Part shown: one piece after another, positions 1 through 7,750 of the stretch
Layout: each line of letters begins with the position of its first letter
Position numbering within the stretch: the first letter of the stretch is position 1
Origin: Methylobacterium sp. Leaf117
Lineage (GTDB): Bacteria; Pseudomonadota; Alphaproteobacteria; Rhizobiales; Beijerinckiaceae
Direction of reading: 5' to 3'
Length of the DNA stretch: 64,000 nt
Assembly (NCBI RefSeq): GCF_001422985.1
Contig: NZ_LMNL01000038.1
Coordinates: 27,268 to 91,267, forward strand
Position numbers and translations under genes: made by a program
The notes under the pieces: generated by a model
Databases searched by the model: none
What the model saw: only the letters and a program-made list of their open reading frames with translations
Told to the model about the DNA's origin: nothing

Positions 1-539
1 GTGCAGGAGCGCGGTGTCCAACTCGGTATGGTGTTCCTCGACGGCACGAACGTTCGGGCGCACCAAAAGGCGGCGGGAGCCGCCAAAAGGGGGGATCTGC
101 AGCCGAGCGCGACGCTCGTGAAGCTGTTGGCCGCTCGTGTGGCGGGTATGGCACCAAGGCTTGCGTGATCGCCGACGGGCAGGGCCGCGCCATCGCCTTC
201 CGGCTTGCGCCCGGTCAGGCCCATGAACTCCCTCACGCTGTTCCCCTGCTCGACCAACTGCCGGGGGTGCCCAAATGGGTCGTGGGGGACCGCGGCTATA
301 CCAGCCACGTCTTTCGCGAACATATCTGGAATATGGGCGCTCGGCCTGCGATCCCGCCTCAGCGCCACGAAGCGCCCGTGGCCTGCCCGGATTGGATCTA
401 CAACAACCGTAACCAGGTCGAGCGCCTCTGGGCCAGGCTCAAAGAGTGGCGCGCCATCGCCACCCGCTACGAGAAGACTGCCGTCAGCTTCATGGGCGTC
501 CTCTACCACGCAGCCGCCCTCGATTGGCTCAAGCGATGA
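1..539 (+). CDS. IS5-family transposase, C-terminal part, two frames joined by a -1 shift
   Basis: DDE transposase that cuts and pastes the surrounding element. The first frame runs from the window edge and carries the first catalytic Asp in DGTNVRAHQK. Reading must then move back one base near the AAAAGGGGGG run at 85-94 to reach the second frame, which continues ERDAREAVGR and then from 165 carries GDRGYTS (second Asp) and NQVERLWARLKEW with the catalytic Glu. It ends at 539. A homopolymeric run at the shift point is how IS427-group elements make a fused OrfAB, so programmed frameshifting is likely, although an ordinary inactivating indel would look the same. The N-terminus is outside the window. 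Confidence 0.8.
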   Translation, partial: AGARCPTRYGVPRRHERSGAPKGGGSRQKGGSAAERDAREAVGRSCGGYGTKACVIADGQGRAIAFRLAPGQAHELPHAVPLLDQLPGVPKWVVGDRGYTSHVFREHIWNMGARPAIPPQRHEAPVACPDWIYNNRNQVERLWARLKEWRAIATRYEKTAVSFMGVLYHAAALDWLKR

Positions 540-547
540 CACGCCCT
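1..547 (+). mobile_element. IS5-family (IS427-like) insertion sequence, left part outside window
   Basis: The right part of an insertion sequence. It encodes a DDE transposase in two overlapping frames and its right end falls at a CCCTAG sequence near 544-549, the same terminal sequence seen at the right end of the second IS5-family element at 6028. The left end and terminal repeat lie outside the window, so the full length and target duplication cannot be checked. Confidence 0.75.
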
Positions 548-654
548 AGCAGGGTGTTGAAGCGGTCGGCCAACGAAATGCAATTTTGGCGATCTTTTTG
601 GGTTTTTCTTCACGAGCTTAGACACGCTCTGGCCTGCGCGGCGATCTAATGAGA

Positions 655-2727
655 TTAGCCCCGATCCATAGCTACCGTCCGCAGTCCGTCACTGCCGATC
701 AGATCTCGGATGTCCCGAACGAGTTCCGCCATGTCGTACGGCTTCATGTAGAGCTTGTAGCCAAGCTCCGTCGCTCGAGCCGCCGAGGCGCTGTAGCCCG
801 AGACCAGGATGACAGGCAGGTCCGGCCAGCGCCTGCGCGCCTCGTTGGCAAAGGCAAGGCCGTCCATGCCGCCCGGCATGATGAGGTCACTCACCAGGAT
901 GTCGCCGCCGCTCCGCTCCAGTACGTTGAGCCCGGCATGCGCGCTGTCGGCCTGCGCGACCTGGAAGCCCGCCTCCTCCAGGTAGGCCGCGGTCACGGTC
1001 CGCACCTCATCGTTGTCGTCAACCAGGACGACCCGAGCCAGACCGGACATGCCTAGGGCTTCGCTGGTGTCTGCGGGCATTTTAGAAGTCTCCGGCAATT
1101 CCTCCTGTGCGAGGGGAAGGTACAGCGTCACGGTCGTGCCCTGGCCAGCTCGGCTCTCGACGTCGGCCATGCCGTTCGACGCCTTGGCGAAACCGTAGAC
1201 CTGGCTCAGCCCGAGCCCTGTTCCCTTGCCGACCTCCTTGGTCGTGAAGAACGGCTCGAAGACATGGGGGATGGCTTCCGCCGGGATGCCGCTGCCGGTA
1301 TCCTTGATTGACAGGGCGATGCCGTCTCGCCCGGACCGGTCCGGCAAAGGGCACCTGCGGGCCGTAATCCGAAACGAGCCTCCGTCCGGCATGGCATCCC
1401 GGGCGTTCGCGGCGATGTTCAAGAGTGCCAAGTCGAACTGCAGGGGATCGAGTCGGACGGCATGTCGACCCGGGATGAGGTCGGTCTCGACGTGGATGTG
1501 TCCGCTGACGGACTGGCGGATCATCGTCAGCGTGCCGAGCAGCCGTTCGGTCAGGTCGACGACCTCGGACTGCGTGCCTCCGCCACGCGAGAAGGACAGC
1601 AGTTCCCGGGTCAGGTGCGTGCCACGTTCGGCCGCTTTGCGGATGGCCGTCACGTAGCGTTCGATGCGGGGCTCGTGGTTGCGCCGGCCCAGCATCTCCA
1701 GGTTGCCCAGGATAACCATCAGCAGGTTGTTGAAGTCGTGCGCCACGCCGCCGGTCATGCGGCCGAGCGCTTCCATGCGCACCGTGCGCTCCTGGGCAAG
1801 CGTGTCCCGGCGCTGCGCCTGAAGCTCACGGCGGAGCAGAAGGATGAAGGCACCGGTCAATAGGGCAGCGACGGCGCCAGCAAAGGCCAGGATCCAGACG
1901 GAGTGGGTCGCCGGCTGGTTGTAGAGCGCCAGTGGGACGGCGACGTGGACGGACCAGCCGGTCTTCACGGACTTACGGAAGGCTGTCACCAGCGGCTTTC
2001 CCTCCGGCGAGATGCCGTCGTAAATACCGGACGAGCCGGCCGTGCGCGCCAGTACCGTCGGTGGCATCGCGGGCGAACCCACGTTGACAGGCGCCCGCAA
2101 GCTCGCGGCGATCCGGTCCGCCCCGTCGACCAAGTAGGGCCGCCAAGCTGGATCAAGGCCGGCATTCGCCAGGAGGTCGGTGAGGCGCTGGGTGGACACT
2201 ACCCCCGTCAGGACGAAGCGGATCTTGCCGTCGCGCCGGACGGGCACGCGGAAACTCGCCCGCGGAGCGCCATTCGCTGTCCCCCAGGGCTTGGCAATAT
2301 CGCCAATGGTTGGCTCGCCCGTATCGAGCACCCGCCGATAACTCTTTTCGTCCACGAGCGGCGGGAGCGGTGTTCCGTAGGAGTAGCCGGTCCGCACGAG
2401 CATGTGGCTCTCGGTGTCGGCCAGGATAATGCGGTGCCAGAGCGGCAGCTGACTCTGGAAGCGCTCGGCGAGGCCGTGGAAGGCTGCGAGGTCCGGCCGA
2501 TCGCCGTCGAGCATCGGCGACTGCGCGAGCACCTTGAGGAGTTCGATTTGGGTGAAGAGCTCCCGGTCCACGCTGCCGAGCATCTCATCGACCTGGTGGA
2601 CGGCCTCCGAGCGCATCAGGGTTTGCTGCTGGCGGAACAGCATGAAGGACAATCCGCCAGCGAGCAGCACCAGCGGCAGGAGGGCCGCAATGGTGAGCAG
2701 TACGAGACCTCGGCGCACCTGCGGCAT
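655..2727 (-). CDS. Hybrid sensor histidine kinase with dCache-like sensor and receiver domain
   Basis: Membrane-bound two-component kinase of 690 residues. A first membrane segment lies at about 9-30, followed by an extracytoplasmic dCache-like domain (about 31-270), a second membrane helix (about 277-298), a HisKA dimerisation segment with the phospho-acceptor H330 in VAHDFNNLL, an HATPase_c domain (NARDAMPDGG, DTGSGIP, GTGLGLSQVYG) and a C-terminal receiver domain with the phospho-Asp in VSDLIMPGG. No cognate response regulator is adjacent, so output probably goes to a distant partner or is tuned by the fused receiver. The sensor domain resembles that of the kinase at 53377-55458 (both have a DRPDLAAF segment and a PLW motif), suggesting a related ligand class. 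The ligand is unknown. Confidence 0.9.
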   Translation of the reverse strand: MPQVRRGLVLLTIAALLPLVLLAGGLSFMLFRQQQTLMRSEAVHQVDEMLGSVDRELFTQIELLKVLAQSPMLDGDRPDLAAFHGLAERFQSQLPLWHRIILADTESHMLVRTGYSYGTPLPPLVDEKSYRRVLDTGEPTIGDIAKPWGTANGAPRASFRVPVRRDGKIRFVLTGVVSTQRLTDLLANAGLDPAWRPYLVDGADRIAASLRAPVNVGSPAMPPTVLARTAGSSGIYDGISPEGKPLVTAFRKSVKTGWSVHVAVPLALYNQPATHSVWILAFAGAVAALLTGAFILLLRRELQAQRRDTLAQERTVRMEALGRMTGGVAHDFNNLLMVILGNLEMLGRRNHEPRIERYVTAIRKAAERGTHLTRELLSFSRGGGTQSEVVDLTERLLGTLTMIRQSVSGHIHVETDLIPGRHAVRLDPLQFDLALLNIAANARDAMPDGGSFRITARRCPLPDRSGRDGIALSIKDTGSGIPAEAIPHVFEPFFTTKEVGKGTGLGLSQVYGFAKASNGMADVESRAGQGTTVTLYLPLAQEELPETSKMPADTSEALGMSGLARVVLVDDNDEVRTVTAAYLEEAGFQVAQADSAHAGLNVLERSGGDILVSDLIMPGGMDGLAFANEARRRWPDLPVILVSGYSASAARATELGYKLYMKPYDMAELVRDIRDLIGSDGLRTVAMDRG

Positions 2728-3128
2728 TCTCTATGCTGGGCTCAGTCGGTGGTAGGGCAGAGCGCCTAGCCTTCCATACAGATCCCACTGTGCCGTTTAG
2801 GAAAGGGCCTGTCATGCGCGCGTTCGTCGCGCCACGGCCAAGCTCACATGCACTGGCTGCGTGTTGCAGTTCTGTGACGACGTAGGCTCGCGCGGCAAGC
2901 CGTTCAGTCTGGACGGACCACGACCGCGCACGGCCGTATCACCGTAGCGTCCTCGCTGCTCAACGGTAGTGCGAGAAGCGGCTCAAGGGTGCGGTGCGGA
3001 GACAAGCCATGGGCGGGACGGCACAGCCTTCTCGGAGAAGAGCCCAGGCGTGAGCCTTTCTGCGGATAAGCCAAGCACGGCCGTCATTGCTGCGGCAGGC
3101 TGCAAGAAGGCATCGCTCGTTCGAGACC
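2728..3128. other. Intergenic stretch, nothing recognised
   Basis: About 400 bases between the kinase start and the glycerate kinase stop. Open frames here have no recognisable protein content. No clear hairpin or palindrome was found. It should contain the promoter of the leftward kinase gene, but no consensus element stands out. Confidence 0.4.
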
Positions 3129-4346
3129 CTACGGCTTCTGAAGGCACCCAGGACTTTCTTGGGGTTCGGCCCACGGCATCCTGGCTCTGCGAGCGTGTAC
3201 CTCCAGGCCGATGCGAACCATGCGCATCGCTTCGTCGGCCGCAGAGATCAGCAGAGCCTCGGTCCGCCCAAGCGCATCCTCCAACGTGCAGGGCCGTTCC
3301 ATGATGCTAATGAAGGCATCGATCCCGTGCACCAGGTTCTCCTCGCAGCCCTCGCCCAAGGTGCCGGCCAGGGCGATGACCGGCAGCCCGCGTTCCTTGG
3401 CGCGGCGGCCCACCTCGGCCGGCACCTTCCCGCGCACTGTTTGACAGTCGAGCGTGCCTTCGGCCGTGATGACGAGGTCGGCCTCGGTGAGCAGCGCGTC
3501 GAAGTCGAGGTAGCGCATCACGATGTCGAAGCGCGGATGCAAAGTCCCGCCGAGCAGCCCCAAAATGCCGGCACCGAGCCCGCCGGAGGCTCCGGCTCCC
3601 GGGGCCTCGGTGCAATCCACACCGGTGGCCCCCCGGATGAGCTGGGCATAAACACCGAGCCCTCGCTCCAGACCGATGACCTGTTCCGGTATCGCCCCCT
3701 TTTGCGGCCCGAAGACCCGGGACACGCCCTCGGAGCCAAGCAGCGTGTTGTGCCAGTTCACCGCTGCGTTGATGCAAATCCGGTCGAGCCGCGCATCCCG
3801 GCCGGACAGGTCGATGCGAGCAAGGCGGAGCAATTCCCCTCCGCCAAATCTGAGTCGTTGCCCCTCCTCATCGAGCAAGGCGATGCCGAGGGCCTGCACC
3901 ATGCCGGCTCCGCCATCGTTGACGCCGCTGTCACCGCACCCCAGCAGGATGCGTTCGGCACCGGCATCGAGCGCGGCGCGTACGAGCTCACCCACACCAT
4001 AGCTCGTGGTCAGCGTCGGGTCCCTGCGGTCGCGTGGGACCAACGAGAGCCCCGCTGCGGCAGCCATCTCGATGACGGCGGTGCGCGGCCCGACTCCTCC
4101 GAGGAAGCCAAAGAAGCTCGGAACCGGCAGGCCGACCGGACCAGTGACGGTGAGGCGGTGCAGGGTGCCCCTGGTCGCATCGACCAAAGCTTCGACGAAG
4201 CCCTCGCCGCCATCGACCATCGGCGCCATGAGCACGCGGGCCTCCGGCATAGCTCGGTGCACGCCTTGGGCAATGGCCTTAGCAACCGCCCTGGCGCTCA
4301 AGCTTTCCTTGAAGCCGGAGGGGGCAACAAGAACGGTCAGGCTCAT
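3129..4346 (-). CDS. Glycerate kinase (GckA/GarK/GlxK type)
   Basis: Phosphorylates glycerate with ATP, typically to 2-phosphoglycerate, in glyoxylate/serine-cycle carbon assimilation. The protein starts MSLTVLVAPSGFKESLSA, the typical N-terminus of the PF02595 family, continues with MVDGGEG and ends with the family's TAEGTLDCQT and VIALAGT segments. It is about 405 residues, close to family length. An upstream in-frame GTG at 4409 exists, but the ATG at 4346 is preceded by AGGAG and begins the conserved domain, so it is preferred. It lies 87 bases downstream of the truncated carrier gene (4434-5178), with which it was probably an operon. The carrier's lost promoter region may therefore have affected its expression. 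The tail beyond about residue 380 (rich in Arg and Pro) is not conserved-looking. Confidence 0.9.
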   Translation of the reverse strand: MSLTVLVAPSGFKESLSARAVAKAIAQGVHRAMPEARVLMAPMVDGGEGFVEALVDATRGTLHRLTVTGPVGLPVPSFFGFLGGVGPRTAVIEMAAAAGLSLVPRDRRDPTLTTSYGVGELVRAALDAGAERILLGCGDSGVNDGGAGMVQALGIALLDEEGQRLRFGGGELLRLARIDLSGRDARLDRICINAAVNWHNTLLGSEGVSRVFGPQKGAIPEQVIGLERGLGVYAQLIRGATGVDCTEAPGAGASGGLGAGILGLLGGTLHPRFDIVMRYLDFDALLTEADLVITAEGTLDCQTVRGKVPAEVGRRAKERGLPVIALAGTLGEGCEENLVHGIDAFISIMERPCTLEDALGRTEALLISAADEAMRMVRIGLEVHARRARMPWAEPQESPGCLQKP

Positions 4347-4433
4347 CGCATTCTCCTGTTGCCGGGGTCCAACGGGTAACCGTTGCCGGAGGCACTTAGC
4401 CCGCGCCACTCGAAGCTTTACACGTCGCCCCCG

Positions 4434-5178
4434 CTACGAAGCCCCCAGGGGAACTCCGAGCGCCGGCCAGACCCAGAGCGCGAAGACGAGTAGGAGCAGA
4501 ACCATCAGCGGCATCAGCACGGCGCTCAGGAGCAGCAGATCACGTGCGTCGTAGGTCGGATGACCGGGATTGCGGAACAGGGCCACCGCCTTGGCGCTCA
4601 CCGGCAGCGTCTGGCAGAAGCCCGTGCCCAGGGCGCAGAGCAACACCAGTGCAGTCGGGTTGTAGCCAAGCGCCGCAACCGGCAGCACGAGGGTCGGCAC
4701 CAGCACCGTGACCCGCGCCGTACGCGAGGTGATTACGAGGTGGGCCAGCACCGATACGACGGCGATGAACGCGGCCACCCTTAAGGGCCCACGCAGCAAG
4801 TCAACCCTGACGTGAGCCAGGAGGCCCGCTGCGAGCCACTGGGCCGCGCCCGAGACGATCAGCGCCCGCCCCATGACCAGGGTGGCGGCCAGGAACAGGA
4901 TCAGTCCCCACTCGACCTCGCGGAGTGCCGCCTTCAGCGAAACGCCGGACAACTTGGGAAGAGTCAGTGCCAAGGCAGCGGCGAATGCCACGACGGGCGC
5001 CGAGACCCCGTGCAGGCTGCTCGTCGCCCACAATCCGACCGTCAGGACGAGGACGCCCCCGACGTACAACTGGCGGTGATCGGTCGCCTGCCTCTCAGAT
5101 TCCGGTACATGCGATGTCGCGCGGCGCTCATCGGCTGACAGGAACAGGTGCAGGATGACCTCGGTCGCGGCGAAGCTA
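4434..5178 (-). pseudogene. DASS/SLC13-type anion carrier, 5' end lost at an IS insertion
   Basis: C-terminal half of a divalent-anion:sodium symporter-type membrane protein. Six or so hydrophobic segments are visible, with a loop TSRTARVTVLVPT where the family has its second substrate-binding loop and a GFCQTLPVSAKA segment before the last helices. The open frame continues upstream into antisense IS DNA (to 5432), but that part is not carrier sequence. The carrier sequence begins at the IS junction near 5178. No matching N-terminal half occurs on the far side of the IS, so the insertion was accompanied by a deletion. Its position directly before glycerate kinase suggests that it carried glycerate or a related organic acid. 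It is very likely non-functional. Confidence 0.7.
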
Positions 5179-6028
5179 GGGTGTGAACCGAACCAAGGCG
5201 TTGCGAGCGCTATCGTTTTGTGATTCAGAGCTGCCGTTTGCAGCGTGGAGGCGGCGATGGCAGACCTGTTCTGGCTTTCCGACGAGCAGTGGGCGGTGAT
5301 GGAACCGTTCATGCCCACGAACCAGCCCGGGCCAGAGCGGAACGATGATCGGCAAGTCATCTCCGGCATCCTGCACGTGCTCACCTCAGGCTGCCGCTGG
5401 CGCGACTGCCCCGCCGCGTATGGTCCGCGCACGACCGTCTACAACCGCTTCAATCGCTGGTCGCGCCGTGGCTTCTGGCGGGCGATGTTGAGGGCGCTGG
5501 CCAAGAGCGGATGGGCGGGCGAGGCGGCCGCCATCGACAGCACCTACGTCAAGGCTCACCGCTCGGCGCATGGCGGTAAAGGGGGGCTCGTGCGCAAGGC
5601 ATCGGCCCGTCACGCGGGGGCCAGACGACAAAGATCCACGTCCTCACCGATGTCCTCGGCCGCCCCGGCGTCCTCCTGCTGACGCCGGGCAATGCCAGCG
5701 ACGTCACCGCCGCCCCAGCCGTGCTCGCCGAGGCTCCCGGTCGGATCCGTCGTCTGGCCGCCGACAAGGGCTACGACGCCGACTGGCTCCGGGCCAACCT
5801 ACGGGAAAAAGGCATCACGCCGATCATCCCCGGCAAGCGCGGCCGCAAGCGGAAGATCCGCCACGACAAACGCCGCTACCGCGAACGCTGGCGGATTGAA
5901 GCGACCTTCAATCGCCTCAAGGACTTCCGTCGCATCGCCACCCGCTACGACAAGCTGGCCCGAAACTACGTCTCGGCCGTCGCACTCGCTGCCGTCATCG
6001 CCTTCTGGTGCTGATCGAGTCCAGACCC
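5179..6028 (+). mobile_element. Complete IS5-family (IS427-like) insertion sequence
   Basis: An element of about 850 bp. Imperfect terminal repeats are visible: GGTGTGAACCGAACC at the left (from 5180) and the reverse complement GGTCTGGACTCGATC at the right. CTAG abuts both ends (5176-5179 and 6028-6031), consistent with the CTAG-like target preference of this group and a duplicated target. The transposase is in two frames with a shift run AAAGGGGGG at 5578-5586. It has inserted into and removed the 5' part of a carrier gene. The element at the left window edge has the same organisation but a different sequence. Confidence 0.8.
5257..6014 (+). CDS. IS5-family transposase, two frames joined by a -1 shift
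   Basis: DDE transposase. The first frame begins at the ATG at 5257 (MADLFWLSDEQWAVMEPFMP) and holds the helix-turn-helix-like DUF4096 part and the first Asp in AIDSTYVKAHRS. The second frame takes over after a -1 shift at the AAAGGGGGG run (5578-5586), reading RGARAQGIGPSRGG, then VLTDVLGRPG, ADKGYDADWLR (second Asp) and RWRIEATFNRLKDFRRI (catalytic Glu), and ends at 6014. Both catalytic halves look intact, so the element may be active if the frameshift is programmed. The upstream GTG at 5245 is an alternative start. Confidence 0.85.
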
Positions 6029-6513
6029 TAGCCAGCTGCTGACCAGATCGAGAAGCCATTGACTGCGCAGACCAAGAAATCAAATACGCCCAATGCGCTC
6101 ATCAGCTTCGGGGACGGCAAGTCCTACAAAACGCTGAAGCGACACCGAACGATCCGGGGAATCAACCGCCCAGGAATGCCGGGCGAAGTGCGGTCTGCCC
6201 CAGGACTACCCGATGACCTCCGCCAGCTACTCGGCGCAGCGTTCCGAGCTGGCTCGCACCATTGGGCTTAGCAACAATCGGGAGGGTCCGACCAACGCTT
6301 CAGCAAAAGCCACCGCGTCGGATGAGACCGCGTCGGATGCCCCGAGGCGCTGCGGTCGGAAGCCCAAAGCTGCTTAAGCGAGGTCGTCCGTTGACCTGCG
6401 TGTGACCCGCGCGCGGCAGCCGATGTTTCTTCTTCGTTCCACAAGCTGAGGACTCGCATCGGCAGGGCAGGTGGATCAGATAGAGGAAGAAAACCCGCTT
6501 ATGGTCTCGCCCC
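6029..6513. other. Intergenic stretch right of the IS, nothing recognised
   Basis: About 485 bases. The missing N-terminal half of the DASS carrier was looked for on the minus strand and is not here. Open frames present (for example 6059-6271 on the + strand) have no recognisable protein character. Confidence 0.4.
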
Positions 6514-6627
6514 ATGCCGTTCGCCTCCCGCTCCGTCCTCGTGCAGCATCGTGAGATCGCCGCTGTCCTAGGCACGTACGGGATGTTCCTGGGCGGCATC
6601 CTGGTGCTTGCCTGGATGATCGCCTGA
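6514..6627 (+). CDS. Small single-helix membrane protein (37 residues)
   Basis: Too short for usual ORF cut-offs but attractive. After a short polar N-terminus (MPFASRSVLVQHREIAAV) it consists of one hydrophobic helix, YGMFLGGILVLAWMIA, and stops at 6627. A strong hairpin follows three bases after the stop. No clear Shine-Dalgarno is visible. No family is recognised and the function is unknown. The tight pairing of stop codon and hairpin is the main support. Confidence 0.45.
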   Translation: MPFASRSVLVQHREIAAVLGTYGMFLGGILVLAWMIA

Positions 6628-6630
6628 CGC

Positions 6631-6666
6631 ACGAAGCCCCGGACCGCGGGACGGCCGAGGCTTCGT
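6631..6666 (+). terminator. Hairpin after the small membrane protein gene
   Basis: Perfect 8-base arms ACGAAGCC (6631-6638) and GGCTTCGT (6659-6666) with a GC-rich inner part that can pair further. There is no long T-run after it, so termination is plausible but not certain. Confidence 0.5.
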
Positions 6667-6835
6667 TCATGGCACGAGGCTGAGCGCCTCGGCGTGATAG
6701 GCTCTGGGACGACCAGCAATCTCCAGCTCCTTCAGCCCCGGCCGATCCTCTCAATCGGCTCGGTCCAGAGCCTCCCGGTCAGGTCACCGACGACGACGGG
6801 CTCAGTGAATGCAGATCGGAGCGAATAGCATCGCG

Positions 6836-7036
6836 TCAGAAGCGCCCTTCGTCGCCGCCCTGAAGCAGCTTCTCTATCGTCTCCAATCCGTGCGCCCGCG
6901 CTCTCGCTTCGGAGGGAAGGTCACGATCTGACCGCTGGATCAGCTTGCCATGCTTTCGGATGGCCCACTGCCAAATCCCTTCACGCCTTGGGTTAGGCCC
7001 GACTTCAAGGGTGTACGGGTGGGTGTTAGTCGTCAT
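6836..7036 (-). CDS. Conserved-looking small protein of unknown function (66 residues)
   Basis: Short soluble protein, MTTNTHPYTLEVGPNPRR followed by WQWAIRKHGKLIQRSDR and a C-terminal helix ending GLETIEKLLQGG. The composition and the W-W-I-R-K-H-G-K-L pattern look like real protein and resemble small uncharacterised proteins common in rhizobia-type genomes (recalled, not searched). There are no membrane segments or signal peptide. It stands alone with no operon partner. Confidence 0.6.
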   Translation of the reverse strand: MTTNTHPYTLEVGPNPRREGIWQWAIRKHGKLIQRSDRDLPSEARARAHGLETIEKLLQGGDEGRF

Positions 7037-7304
7037 TCGGCATTACCGATCCTAGAGGCTTTCTTTCGTATCAGGGTTGGCAGCAAGCTGCTCAGCCTCG
7101 GCAGCCGTGTAGCCCTCCAGCCAGTCGGCGATCTCCTGTGAGCCAGCTGGCTAAGGGTTGGCCGAGCTGGGTTGCCCGGCCGTCTGCGCAGCGATCCCCT
7201 CTATCCAGCTTTGGTTTTAGATGACGGCGGTCATGAGGGCTCCTCCTATAGGCAGCAATCCGTCTCTCGGCAGGATGGTTCTTGGTGACCGGTCCGACCT
7301 ACGC
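7037..7304. other. Short spacer with a possible gene remnant
   Basis: On the minus strand, 7052-7150 is open and reads SQEIADWLEGYTAAEAEQLA then ends with a stop at 7052. It lacks a start codon and is closed upstream by a stop, so it looks like the 3' tail of a decayed small gene. Confidence 0.25.
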
Positions 7305-7610
7305 TCAATCGTTGAAAACCGTTAGCACCTTGGACGCGGAGGATGCCGGTGTCTGCGGCGGGCCATTTTCGTTGAAGCTCGTGGCTCCATAGGACGCGCG
7401 AGAGCTCTGGACCGTCCGTGCGGGGATTCTCGCATACTGACGTGGCATGCGACCCGCCAGCACCTCGGTGAGGAGCAGGGCGAGCAGCATTGCGAAGATG
7501 CACAAAAGGCTCACTAGGACGGATTCTGACCATCGCTCTAATGCTTGGATTATCAGACAGCCAGCAACAAAGATGCTTGCGAGGGCCACGGGGATCATCT
7601 GTGCAGTCAT
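7305..7610 (-). CDS. Small membrane protein, unknown function (101 residues)
   Basis: Two hydrophobic helices at about 4-22 (MIPVALASIFVAGCLII) and 30-53 (LVSLLCIFAMLLALLLTEVL), followed by a polar, Ser/Arg-rich tail of about 45 residues. No family is recognised. The start at 7610 gives a helix right at the N-terminus. A longer antisense-looking frame (7246-7647) overlaps but has no such structure. The gene is monocistronic, with the same orientation as the RND pump downstream of it on the minus strand but separated from the pump promoter side. Confidence 0.5.
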   Translation of the reverse strand: MTAQMIPVALASIFVAGCLIIQALERWSESVLVSLLCIFAMLLALLLTEVLAGRMPRQYARIPARTVQSSRASYGATSFNENGPPQTPASSASKVLTVFND

Positions 7611-7750
7611 GGAAAGCTCGGAGGCTCTGGGGGCTCACAGAGATCAACCGTCAAACGCGAGACGCTTTTCCGACGCGGGATACCACCAGCCAAATATCAC
7701 AGTCGCTGAGGGTGCCCAGACTTTGTCGGCGGTCTAATCTCATCAAGGGT

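Noticed and set aside
3087..4379. Long + strand ORF of 430 codons opposite the glycerate kinase gene
   Set aside because: Antisense shadow produced by high third-position GC; it has no family features, whereas the minus strand reads a clear glycerate kinase.
5179..5432. Extension of the carrier gene frame to 5432
   Set aside because: The extra 85 codons are antisense to the IS transposase and belong to the insertion, not to the carrier.
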